Below are positions 1 to 11,300 of a stretch of 64,000 nt of DNA, in pieces. Position 1 is the stretch's first letter, and each line of letters opens with the position of its first letter. The translations under genes and the position numbers were made by a program. The notes beneath the pieces are model-generated. The model ran no database searches and was not told the DNA's origin. It saw only the letters and a list, made by a program, of their open reading frames with translations. Source of the DNA: Phylloscopus collybita (lineage: Eukaryota; Chordata; Aves; Passeriformes; Phylloscopidae); assembly GCA_027886175.1 (NCBI GenBank), contig JAJNNQ010000040.1, forward strand, positions 24,138,001 through 24,202,000, in the 5' to 3' direction.

Positions 1-2365
1 TTGTTCTACTAACCTCTAAGATGCAATACGCTTGTGATGCCTTATGCCAACTCTTTTCACCACAAAACAGTATTTTCTATTGGGTTTTAAAAAAACTAAA
101 GAAAAGAAAATAATGCAGTATCTAGATAAAACATCATGACATAAAGTGGGGATGTTATGCCATCTGAAATTTGGCAAGGGTAGCAAAGTCAGAGTTCTGA
201 GTGCTGTCAATTCATTGGTGATCAGTAAAAATTCTGATTTTGGGTAATGTTTTGTGTAAATGACTATAGGAACAGAAAGGTACTTATCATCATGCCAGAG
301 TGCTGTTTCTTGTGGTGTTCGCCAGTGATTATCAACAGAGGCCTTGTCCATGATAAGAAATGAGAAAAAATACCCACAACCTGTTTCTAGTTTCCTTTCT
401 TGTACAAAAAAGCTGGAAAAAAAAAAGGATTTTTTTCACAACTCCATGAGTACCTTGAAACACCTGGAGATGTTGAACTTAATCCATTCATTTCAATAGG
501 ATTGCTCTTTTATTTCTAGAGCATAAATTAAATGACATGCTAACTGTTTCTCAGCTTTTTATTTACAACCAGAAAGTGTTTTTTAAATGGATTATCTTTG
601 CCAATTGTAATTAGAAAGCTGCCAGCAAACATAATGGATAAGAAACAGGTTGTAAGGGCAAATGTTTGTCATGTAAGATTTAGAGCACTTCTTTAATATG
701 TGGGGGGTTTGTAGTGTGGAGTATTTCATGGTTATCATGGTTTTTTTGTTAGTGAAATTTACACAAATGCATTTAGACATTTTAAATTACACTGCTTTGT
801 CAGGTAATATATTCATGGATGCATGTTTTGCTGTGTGGCTCATACTGGGTCCATAAGTTTGGCAGAAGAGATTTAGAAGGCTCTTGCTCCCCTGACTAAA
901 CCATGAGGAAAGATGTAATATGTTCATAGAAGTTCTGTTACTGCCCTGTAGAGCAGCTCACTTCTGTAATAGCAGAAATCCCTTATGCCACCCACTGAAC
1001 AGAATGAAATCTTGTACTCTGGGCTCCTGTACACCTTGAAAAATTCTTTTTTTTTGGTGCCATCTACAAGTGAGATGAATAATGGACCCAGTTGCTCCTC
1101 ACCTTCAATCAAAGTTAATATCACCTCACTCTATGAGTAGTTCTTGACATTAGCAGGGTACTTGTAAGAGAAGGTGCTCCTTGCACAATCATCATTGTGA
1201 CCTGGGACAGAAGTGCCATGGTTGTTATAACAGAGCAAGAAGACTGCAGGTTTCTCTGCTCTTGGTAAAGTGGTTGGTTTGAATCTTTTCAGAAGGTCAG
1301 TGAGATGATTCTTTTATAGCTCTTATTAAATTTACAGTCATGTGGTTTGTCCAGAGAAGTCTGGCTTTGGTGCCTAAATGAAACCTACCCATGGAATATA
1401 TTTGGTGATGGTAGCAGCACTGCCTGTGACAGTGAAGCTGCCTTCTCCCTTGACCTGAACAAACTATTGAGCTGCTGATTCATTCGCTCTGAGCCCATTC
1501 CTCTCCTCTGCGGGATTCTTGTACGGAACTGCTTGGCTGTTGCCAGAGTTTTCTTGCTGGGTGTTTTGGGATTAGGCTGGCACAATCATGTTCACCCTCT
1601 GTAGTCACTTAGCAGCTGTCAGGTAGTACTGACTTTAGGATATTGGAAGGGATTCTCTCTTGCCTTTTTTCAGTTACACCAGATGATGTTCACTGGGCCT
1701 TCTTTCTTACAAATTCTGTGTGGCATAGAAAGAAACTGAGTGATAAGTTTTAAAGGCCTGTTGGTCTTGACGTGGTTTGGCACAATTGTATTTCTTTTGC
1801 AAAAAAAATAGAAACAGAAAAATATTTTATGGTTGTTATTTTATAGGGCATAAATTTCATGTTCTGTGTTTTTATATAAAGAGAAAATTTAGTTGGTTTG
1901 GGTATTTACTGCATTAAATGGAGAAACAAAGTTGCAAGGCAGGATGCAGAAGTTTTTGATATCTCATTCGCTTTTTCTGCTTCATGTTAAGTAAACACAA
2001 AATAGAAAAAAAGCTTATTTTTTGTATGACATGTTGTTACTATTAAAGTGATTTTCGTCTTTCAGATAAAACTGTACTGAAACTCTGTATTTAAAGTATA
2101 TTATTTCAGTAATGAAACTGTTGTTTGCTCTTAATTCTTGGAAACTTGATTTAAGGGATAATGTTTGATTAGTAAAATCAGCTCTTATGCATATGGATTT
2201 ATAAATTACTTACAAGCTGGAATCTAAATTGCAATTAACTATACCCACATCCTAATTAAGTATTGCAAATGCGTAATGGAGTATATTTCCAGAGGGGGAA
2301 TAAAAAAAGAGACAAGGATTTATCCAGGTATTTAAGTACTTTTTCTGCTATATTTTTAACATTAG

Positions 2366-2409
2366 GGAAAAAAAAAAAGAAAAAAAAAAGAGAGAGGGAG
2401 AGAGAAAAG
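2366..2409 (+). repeat. Homopurine A/G simple repeat
   Basis: About 44 bases of nearly pure purine: two poly-A runs of about ten bases broken by a G, then a GA-rich stretch. It is intronic low-complexity sequence. Long purine strands can form triplex DNA, but nothing else points to a function. Confidence 0.85.
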
Positions 2410-4779
2410 GTCTCTGGACCTAGCTAAATAAACTGTGCACTTCTGCTGCAGCTTTCAGGAATATCCTCACAGCACCCCACTAGTCAGAAATATACTTGTT
2501 CATGGAACCATATGTTTAATGCCAGAAAACAGGGAACTGGGAAATTATGGCTACAATTCAACAAAGTCCCCATGATCTTGGCTAGTTTTGACATAATTTC
2601 TAAGGCAGTAAACAAGATTTGACTCAGCTAAATTGCATGTAGTTTACATGCAGTGTTTGCATTGATATTTCAACATTTAAAATAGAGGGAAATGTATTTC
2701 TTTGTATGCATGTATTTACAGCCTCTGTCACAGTAGTTCCCCATACCTTTATTTTTAACATAAAAGTTTGTAGGTGTTTTAATTAAGGAGGGGTTTTTTT
2801 CCTCAGAATATCTTAAGAAATCCTTTTCACTTAGAACCTTGACAGTAAAATCACCAGTTGTTTGGGGCTTTTTTTGTTTTGTTTTGGGACTTGACTTTTG
2901 GAAGCAGCTTCTTAGGGAATTTGAGTTAAAGCCATGTCCTTAAAGCAAGCTTTATTAAACTAATCACATATTGTGTTCATTTCTGTGGGCAGTTGCAGTG
3001 GGTTTAGTCAACTGTTCTAAATGGGCAACATGATATTTTATGGCCTCCTGTTAGCATAATAGTGCAGACATTTGGAGGGTTCCAGACTAGTTTTGAGATA
3101 ATAAGAGAAAGTGAGCAGGATGAACTATTATATTGTATTTCCTGTTCCTATTTACTTCAGTATTTACTGAAGCTGTATATGTTCTTTTTTTTCATGATAT
3201 ATGACACGAGGGTGAGAATGCTGGAGAGTCACCAGCCTTTACCATGGCAAAGCGTAAAATCCAAATATATTCTTTCTTGTTGCTGGCTTCATGATGATTT
3301 ATGGAAAATGATTGTCAATCTACTTGGTTTTGGAATAACTTTTTGGGACAAAGATAAGCATTGTGCTGTTTTAGAAGTATCTTTCTAAAAAGTGCAAACC
3401 CACTGATTTACTGGCATGCATTAGCTTTAGAGTTTAGCATTACCAGAGCCTCAACCACTCTACTGGAAATTTGAAACATGAATGCAATTCATGTGATACT
3501 GATATCAAAAGGAAATCAAATAAGAGCTTCTATTCAGGAAGATGTGTTCAGATCTAACGATATATTTAAATGTTTTCTTCTGAAAACATTGAGAAGAACT
3601 TACTATAGTATTTTAGAGTCAATCAAGGTCTGATCAAAGGTTTTTTTGTATAAATCTCTCTTGTTTAAATGTAGTCATGTTCAGTCAGCAACTAGGGAGT
3701 AATCACAATGAGGAAAAAGATCTGTACCTACTGTATTAATAGTAAATACATATTTTACCTATGAGCTTCCATGAAAAACACCTCACAAAGTTGTGATAGT
3801 GCCAGGTAGACAAATGAGATCCATGGCAGAGTGTGAAGCGTGATGATGGAGAGAAGCTGTCTCTGAATCCCTAGGCTAGACTCAAAGCTGGAAGGGTTAT
3901 CCTGGTGGATGGACTGCAAAATGAGGATGATGTCCCATGTACGGAGACCCATTTCATGCTCTTTCCACTGGTGTATGTTTGAGGCTAATGCATGCACAAA
4001 AGGGTCCTCAGCACGCACTTTGTTAGGAGCTTGCCTTCACTTATGGTATGTCCTGTCTCTGCAGTTCTTTGGAGCAAGGACTTTCTATGCAATTTTTTTT
4101 GTACCACCTAGCATAAAAGGTCTCATTCTTGGTTGGTTTCTTGGTTAAAAAATAAACATTGATGATAAATTACTGTGCACTCACTGAGGTACAGCCGTTT
4201 ATATATAGAAAATGATGGTACAGTTTAATGGTACAATGTTTAATGCCAAAGTGGCCTTTTTAAGGTCATTATTTACAACCAAGTATCCCTCTGTGCAGGA
4301 AGAAAAGAAATGGGTATATTAACAGTTTTTAAATAGAAACAAAGGTGAAATACTTACTGTTCTCTGAGCATTACTGTTAAATTTGCTAACATAGCATAAT
4401 TTCATTTTCATTAACTTTTAAAGGCAATCCTGTGATCCTTTTAACACGACTTCTCTGATTAATTACCTTGCAAATCTAATTCAAATGTAAATACTTTGTA
4501 AGACAAGAATGTGCAATCATTCCAGCATTTAATATTGATAAATACCAGTAAAGTGTGGCTTGTAGAAGAGAACTGGAGATTTCAGCGGACCTGACATAAT
4601 GCATATTTTGACCCCTATGGCTGCCTATTTGAAACCTTGGTAAATTGAAACAGCAACACTAAACAGTAGGTTAAGGGATGCTGCCTATTGAATCTGTTCT
4701 GTGAACTGCAGTGAAGAGCATGGCCCCTAAATCAAGAAATTTATTCACTGGTTGTGTGAATGGTGATCAGGCTTCCCAT

Positions 4780-4823
4780 TGGACTCCATGATCTTAAAGG
4801 TCCTTTCCAACCTAAATGATCAT
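4780..4823 (+). repeat. CR1 LINE 3'-end fragment (+)
   Basis: The stretch matches the typical CR1 terminus, 'gatcttaaaggtcctttcc' followed by 'aacctaaatgat', in + orientation. The terminal octamer repeats usual for CR1 have decayed. Only this short end is recognisable, and upstream sequence has diverged too far to set the 5' limit. It is a dead remnant. Confidence 0.8.
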
Positions 4824-5267
4824 GTTACATGTTAAATAAATGTTACAGGTGAATCTTAACATCATTGTCTGTGTTCTGATATGTGTGCTCAGATATGCAA
4901 TGAAGATTGAAAAAAGCTGCAAGATTTTAATTTTTAAATTGTTTTTGCAACTGTATTTATTGTTTTACAGCACAGGAAATTTTGTATTTTACCTTATTAG
5001 TGTATGTCTTAGCTGCAGGGTCAGAGTTCAGCTCTTACCATCACAGTGAGAATCAAAAGTAAATATTGTTAAATTTGTGTGGGCTACTGTCTGACTAACT
5101 TTGTGATTATAAAATCAAGTATCTGTGTGGTGCAGATCATGCATCTTAATTGGAGCTGAGGGATTTCTTGCCACTTAATGCAAAAACTCAGGATATCTTT
5201 AAGTTTTTATTCTTTGAAAGTGCACATGTGTGTTTCCTGAACCTTTGATTACTTCGTTCCTTTCTAG

Positions 5268-5329
5268 TCATGAGACACAGACGACTTGTTGGGATCATCC
5301 TAAAATGACTGATCTCTTCCAGTCCTTAG
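5268..5329 (+). CDS. UTRN: UTRN exon, end of WW domain (dystrophin exon 63 equivalent)
   Basis: A 62-nt exon between acceptor TTTCTAG and donor GTGAGT. Base T at 5268 completes a codon from upstream, and the last G starts the next split codon. It encodes residues 1-20 ([20 protein letters not shown]). The second conserved tryptophan (W8) and the proline P11 of the WW domain are present. The WW domain packs against the EF-hand region to bind the PPxY motif of beta-dystroglycan. In short dystrophin and utrophin products (Dp71, Up71) this is the first shared exon. The first half of the WW domain lies outside the window. Confidence 0.97.
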
Positions 5330-8300
5330 GTGAGTGCATTTATAAAAACATTGTGATTTTTATTGCATGAGTAAAGGCTGTGTTTGGATACTGACCATGT
5401 TTGAGTTCTCATGAACTGAGTGCAACAGCATTTGCCTCTTTGTGATGAGACACACTTTGCCCAAAACCTACTGCCTTGGTCACATCATGTATTGTCTTTT
5501 GGCAGTATTAATTCTGAACCATATACTCTTGACTATATGCCTTATACCTTGGGTTTTTTTCTTTCAACTTCACAAGGAATTGTCCAATGATACAGGCTCT
5601 CTACATATTTAAACCAGAGCACTGGTCTGCAAGGAACTAATTTTGGTAATAAAATAGAGCAGCTACCTTTTCAGTAAAAGCTAAACTCTGTATTATGGTA
5701 CAACTACAGTTGTACCATAATACAGTTCAACATGTTCAACATGCCCTGATAGCATCAACATTTACTGTGAAATTTCCCATTCAAAGGAGAGGAAGGATAA
5801 AATTACTGTTAAGTGAGGAAAAAAAAATGTTACTGTACCAATCAATTTCTAAAATAGAGCTTACAGCTGTGTGACTGTCCCTTTGAGAGCACAGTTTGCA
5901 AAGTCATGGCATATAAATTCTAGCTTCAGCCATTTCTTCTGTTACTCTGACATTTGCTGCTTTCTGATTCCTGTATGTTATCTGATGGAGTTGTAAATTA
6001 TTTGAGAAACTTACAGTATCTGAGCAATTGTCTAGGAACTATGTACCAGTGCATAATACATACGTGGAACTCTCCTGTATATATGTATGTATTATGTGAG
6101 CCTAGATAGTGTCAGCATTTCTGGAGAGCCTCTATCTTTAAGGTCCTGGACTATCAGAGTCAGGAGGATTTCCCTGAAGGTGAACTGGACTGAAATCCCA
6201 ACTTGTCAGGTTTTTTAATTTGTTCTGATATATCCTATTAATTCATTGCGGAGAAGAGATACCAGACTTCCTCCATGACATGAAGATTTATATGTAAAGG
6301 AAAGTTACAGGCTCTGCTTTTAGGGCCACTCATGTTTCTGTTCTGCTGTTTCAGCTGACTTGAACAACGTGCGCTTCTCTGCCTACCGCACGGCCATCAA
6401 AATCCGCAGACTGCAGAAAGCACTGTGCTGTGAGTTGGGCCTTTGAGGGAAATTGTTTCTCTGCTGTACTTGGGGAAGGGAGGGTCTGCTTCAGTCTAAC
6501 AACATTAACGGTGGACCAGAGTCGTCCTTGACACACTGTCAACAAAAAAAATGGCAAGAAGAATTGCCAGCAGTAGGTGACGTTATTGCAAATAAATAAA
6601 CTAGTAAAAAAAGAGATGCTGCAGGTAAGTTGAAATGGTAAGCCCACTAAGAATTGTTTGTGTCTCAAATTTTCTGTTCTATAGGTATTTACCTAATTTA
6701 CCTAAATTTATTTACTTATCAATTTATTTATATTGTTAGGTATTTAAAAAGCATTTCCTATTATATCACAACTGTGGTTTAATTCAGCAGCAAGTTGTGT
6801 GATTACCATGTTCATTCAAAATTTAGCAGGCTCAGAAGTGACAGATCAGGAGATTTTGTCCTGGCCTCTGGACTTGGGACTTCTCCAAGTCACACAGCAA
6901 GTACCACACTGGGGATCTGTGCTCTTGTTGAGTTTCCTGTGCAAAGCAAACTGAGTTTCAAAAGCTATGGAAAACAAAATACATAAGAACACACATCTAA
7001 CAGAAGAAAGCCAGGATGAAGTAGAAAAAGCAAAAGGAAACTAGACGGTTTCGGAAGGAGATGCGGGATGTGAATTGAGAGTAAAGGTTGCAGATTTTAG
7101 ACCTTTTGAAACATATTGGCAACAGATGATAGAAAGATGTATGATATTACCAAATTTGGCATGGAAGAACTTTTCAGCCCTGAAAGGTGCACAGTGCTGC
7201 AGGCTGAGTAGGAACACAAGAAGTGCAAAGCCCTCCTAGGGGTGCAAGCACAAAAGGACTTGCACTAAGAGGGGTCCCTTCCCATCTTCCAGGTGGTTAG
7301 TTTTCTTTCCAGCCTAGAGGACAGCAGTCTGATCTTAGCTGGACTTCAGATATGCATCACTAAATGAAGCTGTGCCTGAGATGGTAGCTAGCTACTCCAG
7401 AAAGCTGGGCTGTATCTGTGCACAGCATGGGCTCTTGCTAGTACCTATCACCAGTTCTTCATAAGATGTGATCCCACCAAGGACAACAACTTTATCTCCC
7501 AGCAAGATGAAAGAATGTTATAAGCTTTTTGCTTATCAGTGTGCAGGATATAAAGTGTTCATCAGCATGTAACAAAAAACAAAAAGCAAAGCAAGAGATC
7601 AGGAAGCAGAGTAAAATTCTGCTTGTGTGAGCTCCTCCTCATGGAAGAGTGGGAAAAAACAAGGCTGCATGTGACAGATGCTAATCTTGCTGCCTATTTT
7701 TGACAGCTTTTCTAATGACCTGTATAGATCAAGCCTGACTTTTATTACTTCTAGTAAGCATTGCAGAGGGACGTACTTTCTCCTCTTACTTTTACTGCAA
7801 AATATATCAATTTCTGTAATAACTGCCATGGTTAGCTCTCCTCATTCATGGATTTCAGAGGTGCCCTCCTATTGCCTCCAGTTTCAGGGGAGGGAGTTGG
7901 AAGGGAGGACAGAAGGAAATAGTAAGAAGTAAAGAGAATACTCCACTTTGAAAGAGCTAGGAGTCAAACCCATCTCTGCAGGTCCAGTCTGCCTTATTAT
8001 CTGTGAAGCTGTTTGTTTATTCCATCTCTGTGCTACATGGGAAGAGACAGCAGCCAAAAAAATCTCTGTTATATGTGTACTTGATAAAGAATGGGCTTTA
8101 TTTTTAGATGGGGAAGGAGTCATCTTCTGTGCTACTGCCTTTCATTTTTTGGTCTGAGTTACTTTAGTCTTCTGTTGTATTTCCTTTAATTTTAATTGCA
8201 GATGCATTTTAAAGGTGTTAGGATGCAGAATGCTTCAGAAAGACTTATGTACTAAGGCAAAGAAAATGTCAAAACAAATCACCAAAAATGGAGATCACTG

Positions 8301-11300
8301 TAAAATGTGACAAATTGCTGTCACAGGCATGGGGTGTGTATAATGTCAAAGGCATTTTTGGTGGCATCTCCCAAGAACACCACTGGAGCTGGATGCACAG
8401 TTCCATTTGCAGCTGATAGATTTTGACTTTGCGGTGTAAGCACTTTACAAGCAGATTCAGGACCAATTGCACTTTAGAACTTTCATTTGAGATCTGTTCT
8501 TTAGAAAGATTTGCTGATGCCATATCTCTTCTTGGTAAGTGTCAAAAAACCTCAGCTCTAGGGAACTTAGTCCCACTTTCCTCATTCTCCTTCTAAAAGA
8601 GAAAGTAGAGTTATGTTTCTTCTTGTTTTGTTTTTTGACAGGTAGATTCCTGCAGAGACATAATTTTTTGTGTATAAGTATATGTATTTTGCAGGAATAG
8701 AAGAAGGATTGCAAGTTGGAAATAACAAATTCTTAGCCTCTGTCTCAGATTATGTGGGGCAGATGTAGTGAGAGAGCTTTCCCACTGTAGCAGAAGAATG
8801 GGGGCAGAGGGAGTATCCTCTGTTTCAGATGTACTGGGCAGCTGTGTAGCACCAGGTCCTGATGATATTTTATTCTTGTGCAGCATTCTTTAGCTCATTT
8901 TTAAGAGCTTGAAGTGCCACAGATACTGAAGTATAGTTCTGAAAGGCAAAAAGGGAAAAAATCACCATATATATTCAGAATTCTTAGTTCCTCTAGGTGA
9001 TTTAAAATTTAAGAATGTTAATAGGAATATCAACTGCACAAGAGGAAAAAAATGGAACATTTAGACATCAGGGACTAAGAGAGCTGTGAGCACTTCCCTC
9101 TTTGAGGGAAGAGTGTAGTCTCTTTGCAGGAACTGCTATAATTTTCAAGGTCGTTTTAATAAAAAACTCCACAATAATGCCTGACTATTTTCCGTGGGCT
9201 TACAGCAGCCTCAAATTTGCCATTAGCAGCTGCATGTAGTTACTTGCTCCTGAATCAGTCACTCACACCTGCTTTAACAGTGCTGAATGATATGGTTTCT
9301 CTTTTTCTTTGGGAAAATCTCCTTGCTGCGGAAAGGATAGAAATGGGCCTTGTGCCCATTGGTTGGTTAAAAGCAGGGTTGATCATTCAGCATGTTTAAG
9401 CAGATGCAGAATGGTACTGCAAAAAATGCACTGCAACTTGTGTAGGCATCGTGCCAGAAGTGGCATGATAGGATAACTGCTTGTCCCAAGTTTTATTCAG
9501 CCAGGTAAGTGCTGAAGTAAGCAGGAATGGAAGTAATTTCCTCTGGTTATTCTCCATGGATAGTGCCATCCAAAAGTGCAAGTTTAGCTTAATTAGCATT
9601 AGTATAGCATCAGAGGTGTGTTTCTTAGTACAAAAATACTGGAAGTATCTCTCCTAGATCCTTCTGGAATAGTTAGGCAGAAATGTGAATGAGAGATCTT
9701 AATGCCAGCAGATACTGTGTTATCAGTTATCAGATATGAAGTTAGCAGGCTTAGTGCCTGTTGAATTGCTTCTTTTCAGTGCAAGGATGGTAATGTTAAG
9801 CCAAACCCAAAAGCTACAACTTCCCGGCATTCCAAAGCTTTCTGAATTTTCACAAGCTTTAAAAAAGGCAGATTTTGTGTACTGTCAGTCTGTTTTATGA
9901 AGTTAATTACCTGCTTTTAGCCAGCCATTAAGTACCTTACAGAAACAGGTTGCAAAATAACCGGAAAACATAAAACCCCACAAACAAACAAGCAAAAACT
10001 CCCACAACCCAAACCTAAAATAAAAGCTAACATCAAAACAAAACCAGAAAACTGGTTGCAGTATTTTTTACAAGCTTTTCTTGTCATGAGGGTTTTTGAA
10101 GTCATGAAAGGAAAGCATGCAAAGTGGCCATCTCCTAAGTTCAGTATGTATGCCATCACGCTGATGCAGGTTAACCTCACCTGGCTTCACTCCCTCCAAA
10201 AAGCTCAAAAAGTAGTCAGGGTTACACTGTGAACTTTTTGTGGGTTCATGTTATTTTTAAATATGCCTGTGAGCCTTTCCCAGCATATCACATCCTTTAT
10301 AGCTATTGTAGAAGATTATGCTGCAGTGAGTGCATTGCCAAACACTTCAGCTACCTCAGGTCAAACTAGTGGGAAGGTGTTTTGCTGTAATTACCAGTCT
10401 GCCTCTTTGATAAATAAATGGCTGGCATTTGTTTGCAGGACCAAGAGAAGGTCTTGAATTATCCCTAAACAAACAAAAAGGAAAATAAAAACCAAACAAA
10501 AGTAAACCCCTGCAAATCTGATGCTGTGAGGTCAGAACAGAATGTACTGATTTTAGTGCAGGAGAGGAAAGGCAAGGGCTGTGGGGTACTGTTTCTTGCT
10601 TAACGAAGATGTGAGGAAAGGTAGACAGGGGAAGAGGGATTGGGAATGTAACTTTCATTTGGTGGATGATCATTGAATTCTTGACAGAATTGCTCATAGT
10701 AGTTACTGTTATCTTGCTCTTGCTTCTTTTTCTGTTCTTGTTTTCCAGCCCAGACAGAATTACCCCACTTGCACAGGCTACAAATCTTGGGTTATTATTT
10801 AAGATTGTTATTCTCCTCCTCTGCTCTTGTGAGACCCCACCTGGAATAGGGTCCTCAGCACAGGAAAGATGTGGACCTGTTGGAGCAGTCAAGAGGCGAG
10901 CAGTGAGGATGGTTGGGGGATGGAGCACCTCTCCTATGAGGAAAGGCTGAGACAGTAGAGATTGTTCATCCTGGAGAAGAGAAGGCTCCAGGGAGACCTT
11001 AGAGCAGCCTTTCAGCAGCCTGAGGGAGGCTTATAAAAAAGTAGGGAGAGTAACTTTTTTAAAAGGACAGATTATGATAGGACAAGGAGAAACAGTTCTA
11101 AACTAAAAGAGACATGTAGATTAGGTATTAGGAAGAAATTATTTACTGTGAGGATGATGAGACACTGGCACAGATTGCCCAGAGAAGTTGTGGATGCCCC
11201 ATCCCTGGTAGTATTCAAAGCCAGGCTGGAGGGGACTTTGAGCAACCTGGTCTAGCGCAAGGTGTCCCTGCCTATGGCAGAGGGGTTGGAACTAGAAAAT

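Larger units (their letters stand above)
1..5267 (+). other. UTRN: Intron (3' part) upstream of the first exon
   Basis: This stretch is the end of the intron before the dystrophin-exon-63 equivalent, with acceptor TTTCTAG at 5261-5267. I looked for the preceding WW exon, which should encode a segment like KVPYYIN, and did not see it, so the intron starts before the window. It is AT-rich and contains a homopurine tract near 2.37 kb and a short CR1 3' end near 4.8 kb. A 111-codon minus-strand frame near the left edge (16-351) resembles nothing I know. In mammals the promoter and first exon of the short product Up71 lie in this intron. I see no CpG-rich block or convincing first exon for it here. 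Confidence 0.85.

Noticed and set aside
16..351. 111-codon minus-strand frame at the left edge
   Set aside because: It resembles no protein I know and has no promoter or exon signals; one such frame is expected by chance in this much DNA.
4400..4560. Cluster of TAATTA-type words that looked like a conserved enhancer
   Set aside because: Composition alone can explain them, and conservation cannot be judged from one sequence.
8855..8940. Possible C/D snoRNA (TGATGAT, then CTGA about 75 bases later)
   Set aside because: The boxes are imperfect and no terminal stem pairs the two ends.
10356..10928. Longest open frame in the window, 190 codons, minus strand
   Set aside because: Its start overlaps a CR1 copy read backwards, it has no recognised domain or splice context, and its composition is that of the intron.
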